Below, in pieces: positions 56,430 through 64,000 of a stretch of DNA of 64,000 bases. Each line of letters begins with the position of its first letter. The stretch's first letter is position 1. The notes under the pieces were generated by a model. That model was not told the origin of the DNA. It saw nothing but the letters and a program-made list of their open reading frames with translations, and did no database searches. This DNA comes from Spirometra erinaceieuropaei (Eukaryota; Platyhelminthes; Cestoda; Diphyllobothriidea; Diphyllobothriidae): contig CACRXP010000019.1 of the NCBI GenBank assembly GCA_902702965.1, positions 2,205,647-2,269,646 of the forward strand. The letters are read 5' to 3'. Both the position numbers and the translations under genes were made by a program.

Positions 56430-57240
56430 GCAATTTACATTACCCATTAAATCTACATACCGGTCCTGGCTTTCAGCTCTCCGCATGCCAATAGGTCTGG
56501 GACTGCTGGTACTTGTCTGTCAAACTGCAATAATTTACCGACTTGCTATCTACCTCCAAATCTCTTTTCTAAATGACGATGGTCTGACCGCATTGCCGGA
56601 ATACATGAAATATTATACGATTAATTGTGACGTCTGTTATAAATAAGACAGGCCAGTTTCGAGTTGTTGTTCTCAAAATATCCCTGCATGTTATCCATAA
56701 CACAATATAAGGGGGATGCTCTAATCATTGATTTTTCTCTTTTAATCTATTATCTTGATTTTAACCATCAGGACCGCGTAAGTAGACTTAATGACGGTTT
56801 CCTTCTTTATGTTATATCTTACCCAATGTATCTTTCGCTGGAGTCGAATGCCTATCCGTTCCCTGGTAATTTCTGCTTCAAATTCACTATTCTCGTCACA
56901 ATAAAGTCTATTTTAGTGACACCGAAAATCCTCCTAGCGCGTCAGTTGACGAAGGTCCACAGCTACGTGAAAACTAGTCTTGGAATCTGACTTAACGCTA
57001 AAACTATCACAGGATATTTCAGCTTTCCTGAAATAAATTGACTTTCTCCGCCTGGATTGTAGCCTTCCCAAGATATTGCTAATTTTTTACCTAGTCACAG
57101 CTGTTCTGCTCACCAGCAAGAGACAATCGCATTGTAGATCATGTCTTTAGTGGTGGCATTACTCTTTGTTTCCTCGCTTTTGGATGGAACCTTCTTGATA
57201 GTGACCATGTGTTAGTTCAATGTTTTCTTTCGCTTTGCTT
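56430..57240 (+). pseudogene. LINE-E: decayed endonuclease fragment, head to head with LINE-C
   Basis: On the plus strand, frames give 'HQDRVSRLNDGFLLYV' and 'FPGNFCFKFTI' (compare LINE-C 'FTGNFCFASVI'). Further on, near 57135-57235, come 'DNRIVDHVFSGGIT' and 'DSDHVLVQCFLSL', the C-terminal Ser-Asp-His motif of a LINE endonuclease. Frameshifts and stops separate the parts. No RT was found after it. Confidence 0.65.
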
Positions 57241-57984
57241 CTCGAAGAAGATCAGCACACCTCGAACCTACTAACATTTCGATGTTATTCATAGACTTTA
57301 ATGTCCCTTATTCCCTTCGACCATCAGCGGGCCCTTGATGGTCGGGGTGGATTTCTTCCGCCGGTTGTTCCTGCTGTTAGTCCAAAAATATCAAAATCGC
57401 ATCTGCAACGAATAGGGTGTGCAATATAGCCTTATCCGGTTCGTAAATCCTCCCTTGACGTGTGACGTTTCGAATGATTGTATACCATCACCTGAATGGC
57501 GGTCCTGTCTCACACGCATACTTTCCTCCTCATGTACAAAAGGTTCTCCACGTAAAAACTAAAAACAAACCTACTAAATGTTATTTCGGGTAATTTTTGA
57601 AAGTGTCTTTTCGATGTTCGCTCACTTTTCATACATGTCTGTCTATTGTAAATGCGGACTGAACAAATATGCGTGTCTGCTTATTTAACCCCAGACCCAC
57701 TTTTGAGTGCTTTTTGATTTTTTTTTACTTATAATGACGTCACCCACATGGAAACTCAAAAAATCAACCATTATCAAGTCCTAGGGCTCTTTCAGACCTC
57801 CTTAACGAACGTCTGTAGACGATTAGCGAGTTGCCGTGCCCAGTGTCTTTCAAATCAGCAGTGTCCACCCGACATAACAGCGCATCCACGTCTCAAAATC
57901 TCAAGGCTGATAGTGAGAAACAAGTGAAAATTATTCTTTGTGACACTTCAGTATCAAGGACACCAAGGGGTGGTAGTTTCTTCG
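57241..57984. other. No gene recognised
   Basis: It may contain the decayed linker of LINE-E just after 57240; no motif is recognisable. Confidence 0.35.
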
Positions 57985-58275
57985 ACTTCGATTGAACAAC
58001 GCAAGCCAGCCATAGCCTCGTCTTCAGTGATGTGTGCGAATCAGTGGTGATTTACAAGCTTCTGTTAAGATCGCTTGGGCAGAAACAGGGGGGAAAGTGC
58101 GGAGACGCTAAAAATGGAAATTTAAAAGTGCCATAACAGTACTTTGAACAACGCTTGCGGTCTTGTACAAACGCCGTGTGAAGTTGAGTGGCATGTCTTG
58201 CAGTTGGTAGACGCGGCTTCTTTGACGGCCAGTACACACACAATCTTAAGGAGAAATTATGTGGGTTAACAGTCT
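57985..58275 (+). repeat. Dispersed repeat W, copy 1
   Basis: Aligns along its length with 63636-63920 in the same orientation: 'GAACAACGCAAGCCAGCCATAG', 'CCTCGTCTTCA', 'TGTGTGCGA', 'AAGATCGCTTGGG', 'ACAAACGCCGTGTGAAGTTG', 'TCTTGCAGTTGGTAGA'. Identity is around 70-75% by eye. No clear pol III boxes or inverted ends were identified, so the class is unknown. Confidence 0.7.
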
Positions 58276-58397
58276 GTGATCAATGGAACTTTTACTTTTA
58301 AAGACAATCTACAGAGCCCCATCGCGTACTTATGTGATGGCTTTAGTTGTTATAGGTGTTATGGCACATTTCGAATGATTCATTTTGACCAAACTGT

Positions 58398-58500
58398 GAA
58401 AAACTCGGTGTCTCGGTGGGATTCGAACTCACGACAGCAGGGGGAAGGTCTTAGTACAACCAAAGCTCTAGCCACAGGAGCTAAGAGGCCCCACCAGACG
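58398..58500 (-). other. tRNA-like pol III module, left arm of FB2
   Basis: On the minus strand it has the A-box-like 'TAGCTCCTGTGGCTAGAGC', the B box GAGTTCGAATCCC, and 'GAGACACCGAG' followed by TTTTT. It mirrors the right-arm module and would be transcribed away from the element centre. Confidence 0.7.
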
Positions 58501-58759
58501 ACACGAATTTAATAACATTTGGGTCAGGTTTAGCGGCCAACCCACTGCAACGTCTGGATCAACCCAATATGATACAGCAAACTGACTGTCAAAGCAGGAT
58601 TTCTTAAGTAATACATCTTGAATTCACCAGATGACTATCGGGCTCGTGTAATTCATAGGCTCAATGCTTACTGTATCAGATTTGGTTGATCCAGACGCTG
58701 CAGTAGGTTGAACGGGTAGATGTGACCCAAATGTAATTAAATGCGCGTCGTCCGGTGGG

Positions 58760-58860
58760 ACCTCGTTGCTCAAGCGGTTAGAGCGTTGGCTGAACTGAAG
58801 CCTTCCCCTTGTTGTCCTGGGTTCGAATCCCACCGAGGCACCGAGTTTTTTACAGTTGGG
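58760..58860 (+). other. tRNA-like pol III module, right arm of FB2
   Basis: The module runs from 'GGTGGGACCTC' through the A-box-like 'GCTCAAGCGGTTAGAGCG' and the B box to 'GAGGCACCGAG' and TTTTTT. The 3' 'GAGGCACC' nearly pairs with the 5' end. The anticodon arm is enlarged and irregular, so it is tRNA-derived and not a working tRNA. Confidence 0.7.
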
Positions 58861-58880
58861 TTAAAATGAATGGGTTTGAG

Positions 58881-60054
58881 TTTTGGAAAAATTGACCCTT
58901 TTCGACTGTTTACTTTTTAAAACTGTTGTGTACAGATGTAGAAGCTGACAGGTTGGCCCACCTCTAATACCATTTTCGCCAAGTTCTGAGCCATAATGCT
59001 TTTCAAATGCGCAACAGATTATTATTATTTCAAATAACGAATGTCTCAGTGATTTGCCTTAGGGAGGAATTTCGAAATGTCCGTTAATATCAAAATGTTT
59101 TTCTGCTTAAATAACATCGATTGTTCGATTCCTTCCCATGAAATCGTGCTTCTAGCCATTTGTTTATGGGAAACCGGTAGTATTTTTTAAGGCGTCTTAT
59201 GTGGCTTACTCCAAAACTAAAGTTTGTTTGGAATACGAAAGCCGTCGCCTCTTCTAACATGTTCGATTGTCCTTTACTGATAAATCTTAAGTAGCCATAT
59301 AGTTTTTCGTGGCCGTAGCCGTAAGGAAATACCAGCAGGCCCTCGATGTCGATGGATGCGTTTGGCCCAAGGGAATGTCCCGATGTCTTTCGCTATAGAC
59401 TCACTTTGGTGATCGTCTGGATGTTGGTTTGGTAGCGATCGACTTCAGTAATTCGTCGTCAGAAATATGCATGGGCGTACGAAGCCAGTTCTCGAGACCT
59501 GAAGATGTAGGCAATTTCTGGGGTAAAATCTGGTAGTCTAAATAAAGATAATTTATCCTTTGTACAGTCAGGGGTCAGGGAGCAGGTCACATATCCGAAG
59601 AAGGGGAAAGTGTAAATGGGATAAGGCAGACGAACTCTGGGGCGCGGGCCACACAGGCCTTAGAACGTATGCCAAATGTCCCATAAGCACGGGGGATGCG
59701 TTAACTAATGCACTTGCGGATGAACCCTAATAGAGCGCGCAACTCAAAATACCAAAACTTAAACGGACAAATAAAACTTTGATTAGTTGAAACAAACAAA
59801 CGGCAAAGTAAAGCATGGTAGAAAAGCAGAGGAATGTGGTAACCAAGTTGCCCTTCAGTAATGGCATTTCCCAATGACGAATGTAAATATTGACCGTTTG
59901 CTATACAATTCACCAGTTATGTAGGTTAAATAATTAGGATATACGCATCACCATATCTAACCGGATGGCGTTTCTGGACGGACCAGTGGAAGCCAAAAGC
60001 AGCGGAAAATCTAAAGTTTGGACAAACTGTGTGAACATTTCAAAACGAATGAGT
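58881..60054. other. No gene recognised
   Basis: A/T-rich. A 70-codon minus frame at 59701-59913 has no motif. Nothing else was found. Confidence 0.4.
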
Positions 60055-60460
60055 ATATACTAACTGTACTAATAATATTAACTAACTATGCTAACTAACT
60101 AGTTATCGACTAACTAACTAACCATACTAACTACCTAACTAACTAACCAACTAATTAACCATACTAACTCACTAACCAACTAACTAGCCCAAATAAATAA
60201 CCAAATTTGCTGATGTAATTCTTGATTCTATTCCTGTTTATCGATATGAATTAGGAGCTCAGGGCGAAAGCCTCATTTCCTTGATAAACTGACTTAAACT
60301 AACTAACCAACTGACTAAATAACCGGCCAACCAACTAACTATACCAACTAGCTAAGTGACTAACTGTACTAACTAACCAACTAACTACTCTAACTGACTC
60401 TACTAACTAACTGACTAGCTAGCTAATCATACTAAATAACTAACTAAATTTTGGTTGAGC
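60055..60460 (+). repeat. Degenerate (CTAA)n tetranucleotide tract in two blocks
   Basis: Blocks at about 60055-60210 and 60290-60460 consist of ACTAACTAACC, CCAACTAACTA and similar variants, separated by about 80 bp of non-repeat sequence. A weaker patch follows to about 60530. Heavy point mutation suggests an old microsatellite. Confidence 0.9.
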
Positions 60461-61747
60461 TGCATGAAAATTTCAAAGCGAGTAACTATATAATAACTTC
60501 TAATTTGACTAACTTTCTCACTTGACCGACTTTCTTAATGACATCCCCTGGGTCTCTCAATGATTGGAAGTATCACTCAAACATAATTTTATAAAACTTA
60601 AACTCAAGAATAGTTCCAGAAGCCGTCGCGGCTCGCATAAAAATTTTTGACCACTCACTATTCAGCACTCTGAAACCCGTCCGCATATAGCGTTTTTTAA
60701 TCACTCGTTGCCCAGAGTGAACTACTGAGCGCGTGCACTTACACGTGGACACTCTTTGGACACTCTTATGTCTGTCTGTTTTAAACAGATGGGAGCTGAA
60801 AAACCGTAAAAAGTTCTTGACTGACGGCCCCAAAATACACTGACAAGAGTTGTAGACAATCTGCTGTCGTGTTCTCTGCACACGTCATTTCAAAGTGTTA
60901 ATATAATGAAGAGTTTTATAGATTCCATGATATGCGTATTAGTCTTCGGTAGACGTTCTATCACATCCTATTGGACTAAACTTTCACGCGATTCTTTTCG
61001 CTAGGACCGTGCCCTGCGGTTCTCGCAGTTTGCGGCGGTATGATGGTCAACAATGTTTCTAGTTGACCAGTTTGTGCCACCGGTTTGGTGATTAGGCAAA
61101 AGTATAAAAACGAACAGTTGATGGACCATCTTTTACAGTGGCAATTTTCTGGACTTTTGGAGCTCGAGGTTAAATTTGTAGTGCCGATAATGTTTAAATC
61201 AAAGGCCCATCTCTCGTTTCGCCAACAATTACTTCCCTGTTAACACATGTCCCGGGGCTATATAGGGCTAGGCCCGTGCAGTTTTGATTAAATTTTATCC
61301 TTTCGAACGACGTCACTCTGCCTTATATCGGGCAAATTTTGCACTCTTATAGTTAAATATATGCTGTGTGGCCTGTACAATGAATTTGCGCATGAATAGA
61401 ATCCATGGAAATGCATTCTTCTCTAAGGCGAATATTGGCCTTGTTTAAGTGGGTCAGTACACGGCCACATGGGCGGCACCTTTACGCTGACTGTGTGCAC
61501 GCCAGATCGATACAGCTGTTCAATCGATATTCAATATCCGGATCGTTGAGACTGCAGTACTTTATCAATTTTCTTTTGTTATAGTCTCTAGAACATGACT
61601 TAAATATATCGATAAGAATGGCACATAATCTGACTGATTGCGTGTGGTGTATGGCGGTGTAATGTGGGTTTATGGTATTTATATGTTAATTCTAAGCAAA
61701 TATGGAACGGAACTACTGGGGGACTTCATCGAGGCACGTTGCACACG
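60461..61747. other. No gene recognised; presumed upstream region of the gene starting at 61748
   Basis: A 102-codon minus frame at 60573-60881 has no recognisable motif. The plus strand upstream of 61748 contains short TATA-like A/T stretches (around 61602) but no clear promoter. Confidence 0.35.
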
Positions 61748-62463
61748 ATGAATAAAAGCGCGAAGATGGCGTATTACGCCGCCACCGATGACCCCTCGCT
61801 TCCGTCTACGTCGTCTGTGGTAACGGAGCAATCACCTGAACGTCGGATGCACCACCTTAGCCCACAAGTTTTCTTTGGTAGGTGTTATATGCGTATGTTA
61901 TTAGACGGTGTAGACAACGGCCAGCTAGCTAATGAAAGTCCAAACCCGGTTAGTGGCAAATGCTTCTTGACGGATTTGAAGGAGTTCAACTTAAGTGCCC
62001 AAATGCCGCAGACAACGTTGAAGTTATCGTTCCAGCTTTTGCGGTCGTACCACCCAGAGGCTCCCAAGGACCCGTTAACTCTGGTGCAGACACCGCGAAC
62101 ATGCGTTAGCGAGTCCCTCTCCAACGGCAGCCACGCACAGCTGGGCCCTAAACGTGGTCACTTAGAGGAGCTCCAACTTCGGCCTTGGGCTTTGTTACCG
62201 AAAATGCGGGGTCAGCTGCACATTGATGGGATGAAGCTGCTTAAAGGGTCTGATCAGTGTCTATGGTCAATCCCCGGCCGTGTCAGCTATCCTATCCGTG
62301 GACAGCCGTTTGTTGTTAAAGTATTCTCCGGTTCCGGCAAGCCTAAGCCTTTGGATGTATTTCTGGGCCAGTGCATCTCGGACTTGAAAAATATTCTGAC
62401 GCAAGTGCAGATCTCTAGACTGCCTGGAATATTGGAAGGCCCGGAATACTGCCAGTTTTTATT
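61748..62463 (+). CDS. First or internal coding exon of an unrecognised host gene (238 codons, continues downstream)
   Basis: The frame stays open from before 61700 to a GTAAGT donor at 62464-62469. It is clearly richer in G+C than its flanks, as expected for coding sequence. Possible starts are the ATG at 61748 and a second ATG at 61766 with a strong AAGATGG context. The encoded segment has a Ser/Pro-rich N terminus ('DPSLPSTSSVV'), then mixed hydrophobic stretches ('FFGRCYMRMLL', 'LKLSFQLL', 'WSIPGRVSYP', 'PFVVKVF') suggesting a beta-rich globular domain. I recognise no family. It ends in phase 2. A small candidate next exon lies at 63443-63494. Confidence 0.6.
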
Positions 62464-62469
62464 GTAAGT
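62464..62469 (+). other. Splice donor GTAAGT of the 61748 exon
   Basis: GTAAGT matches the donor consensus perfectly and falls just before the frame would hit a TAA, which lies inside the donor itself. This supports the exon being real and spliced. Confidence 0.6.
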
Positions 62470-63442
62470 AGGCCCCGTGGCGTTGGCTTCCCATCTTGAC
62501 TCATCACGTTATGAAAATTTTCTCCTTTTTATTTGTTGCCATTTTTATTTTCTCCCATCCCATTTTGCACAAATAATTATTTCCCCTTCGTAATTTGGCC
62601 AATCTGAGGCCTTAATTAATGTTGTCGAGACAGACATTGTAAAGCTCGTCAAGTGAACTATTTAGCTACGATAATGCGGGTAGTTTGACAAGGCTAAAAT
62701 TGAACAAAAAGGCTAGAACACGGTTATTTGATTGCGAAAGGCTAATGTAGGCCCCATAGAGAAATCCGCCTTAACGGACTGCAAATTCGAAAAATAGTTC
62801 CAACTAATTTTGAATAGCATATTTAGTTCTCTACTTCCCAAACCTTCCACGTCCCCAGGCTTTCCACTGCGTTTAATGCGTTTAGTCTCCATTTCGACTT
62901 ATTGACTTGACTTACGGAATTGTGGCGTTTCGTTTTAATCTTTCAGTAGATTAGGTTTTAGAGTTGCGAAAATTCCAATTGAAGAATTGATTAGTAGAAA
63001 ATGCGGGCAAGCAGAAGTTATTCTGTAGCTGGGGTTTGGGGAGCAGCTGGATGGGTGAGGTAAAAAAACGAAATTACCGACAGTGTCATGGGGGAATGAA
63101 TATTGGGCACTGGGACGGGTAATTATACGTGTTTGCACGTTTTTGTTTTACTTGATTTTTGTCTCGTGTTGGAAAGGAAGACTGGCCCGACGTCCACCAT
63201 TGCATGTTTACATTAAATTTATGCTAGTTTCAGCATAATATGAGGCGAAACTTCTCATCCGTAAATGCATGAGTTTATGCAACTGATAAAAAAGACTACA
63301 ACACGTCTAGTGAGCTCCTTAATTAAATCGCAGAAATCCTCGAAAACGTAATTTTCAGCGAACTTTAAATAAAACCCCGAAATAGGCTATCTTGCGGTTT
63401 TACCTGTTTTGCGTTGCTTGTATCGTCTCCCGATATTTCCAG
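62470..63442. other. Presumed intron; no gene recognised
   Basis: Contains a block at 62866-62940 ('TTTCCACTGCGTTTAATGCG', 'TTTAGTCTCCATTTCGACT') that resembles 63917-63990, an interspersed repeat. Otherwise nothing. Confidence 0.4.
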
Positions 63443-63494
63443 GAAATTTCGCTTGGTTGGGCCTATTACTCTGATGTTGGCTGATGGCAGTTAA
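63443..63494 (+). CDS. Candidate terminal exon of the 61748 gene
   Basis: A pyrimidine-rich tract ending ATATTTCCAG (63433-63442) could accept the phase-2 donor at 62463. The joined frame would add 'LKFRLVGPITLMLADGS' and stop at 63492-63494. The acceptor is good and the phase fits, but the exon is short, no poly(A) signal was confirmed, and it could be coincidence. Confidence 0.3.
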
Positions 63495-63635
63495 TCTTAG
63501 CAACCGTTTCACACTTTGTCTTGGATTGTAGCAACAATGCTTCGATAAATGCATCTACCTCAGAAACTGGGCGCTTCCCAAATATGCAGGAACCTAGAGG
63601 TGAATCGGAGTTTGGGGACTGGGTGTTTTAAAACC

Positions 63636-63920
63636 GTCGACTGAACAACGTAAGACAGCAATAGCCTCGTCTTCACTTATGCGTGCGATCCGGCAGTGAT
63701 TCAAACTCTTCTTTTAAAATCGCTTCGGCTGAGCCAGAAAAAAACATGCGAAGAAGTTGAAAGTGGATCCGTAAAAGTAGCACAACAGTATCTGAAGCAA
63801 ACCTAGCAGTCTTGTGTAAACGCCGTAAGAAGTTGAGTGGTTTGTCTTGCAGCTGGTAGATATGGCGTATTTGAGGGTCATTACAAACAAAATTTTAAGG
63901 AGCATGTAAGTGGGTTTTTC
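63636..63920 (+). repeat. Dispersed repeat W, copy 2
   Basis: Partner of 57985-58275 in the same orientation: 'CTGAACAACGTAAGACAGCAA', 'CCTCGTCTTCACTTATGCG', 'AAACGCCGTAAGAAGTTG', 'TTGTCTTGCAGCTGGTAGA'. The minus frame inside it (63714-63923) is not conserved in copy 1, so it is probably not coding. Confidence 0.7.
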
Positions 63921-63990
63921 CACTGCGTTTCATACGTTTAGTTTCCGTTTTGACTGAGTGACTTTAATGACGAAATTGCGGTAGTTCGCT
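63917..63990 (+). repeat. Short interspersed block shared with 62866-62940
   Basis: 'TTTCCACTGCGTTTCATACG', 'TTTAGTTTCCGTTTTGACT' and 'GTGACTTTAATGACG' parallel the sequence at 62866-62940. It directly follows repeat W copy 2 and may be its true 3' end; the window stops soon after. Confidence 0.5.
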
Positions 63991-64000
63991 TCGATAGTTG

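Larger units (their letters stand above)
58378..58871. mobile_element. FB2: palindromic foldback element with outward tRNA-like ends (copy 2, better preserved)
   Basis: The left arm (58378 to about 58590) is the reverse complement of the right arm (about 58664-58871), about 80% by eye, around a spacer of about 70 bp. Each arm ends in a tRNA-like module facing outward. B boxes are at 58820-58830 (+, GGTTCGAATCC) and 58418-58430 (-, GAGTTCGAATCCC), with A-box-like 'GCTCAAGCGGTTAGAGCG' on the right. A GGTGCCTC/GAGGCACC-type acceptor pairing and a T-run after 'CACCGAG' (a pol III terminator) occur on both sides. The inner arm sequence matches FB1 at 13218-13645, so this is a dispersed family. Confidence 0.85.

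Overview
This is an animal nuclear-genome window of about 40-42% GC by eye. It is dominated by decayed retroelements and has few host exons. The mix of CR1/Jockey-type LINEs, Penelope-like elements (PLEs) with GIY-YIG endonuclease remnants, tRNA-derived SINEs, and a secreted protein built from one-exon fibronectin type III (FN3) domains suggests a flatworm, perhaps a tapeworm. That assignment is inference. No bacterial operon, rRNA, functional tRNA or CRISPR array is visible.

Layout. 0-8.7 kb: an old CR1-like LINE (LINE-B) is split by a younger LINE (LINE-A, about 1.3-6.08 kb); its 3' half resumes afterwards. 9.7-13.6 kb: a tRNA-derived SINE, a 5'-truncated LINE-A copy, and a palindromic element (FB1) with outward tRNA-like ends. 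18-21.2 kb: a PLE remnant between inverted terminal repeats, a dispersed repeat, and a 992-bp foldback MITE. 24.7-31.1 kb: a SINE cluster, 43 uninterrupted CTG units, a PLE 3' fragment, another SINE, the second copy of the dispersed repeat, and a minus-strand PLE with RT and GIY-YIG remnants. 31.1-37.1 kb shows nothing I recognise. 37.6-38.6 kb holds the second foldback MITE.

39.7-46.9 kb contains the best host gene, on the minus strand. A signal-peptide exon is followed by six single-exon FN3 domains, all joined in phase 1. A 584-residue secreted protein reads through without a break. Five of the six domains share a four-cysteine signature with an invariant 17-residue central spacing. 48.1-57.2 kb returns to SINE and LINE debris: the third LINE-A copy, a LINE endonuclease fragment, the minus-strand LINE-C, and another endonuclease fragment. 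58.0-58.9 kb has a dispersed repeat and the second palindromic tRNA-ended element (FB2). 60.05-60.46 kb is a degenerate CTAA tract. 61.75-62.46 kb is a convincing coding exon of an unrecognised gene ending in a GTAAGT donor.

The most unusual items are the two palindromic elements with outward-facing tRNA-like modules, the cysteine-patterned FN3 gene, the PLE inverted repeats with a hammerhead-like core, and two independent LINE-A copies that begin within about 4 bp of the same element position. All identities and homologies are by eye; no search was run.
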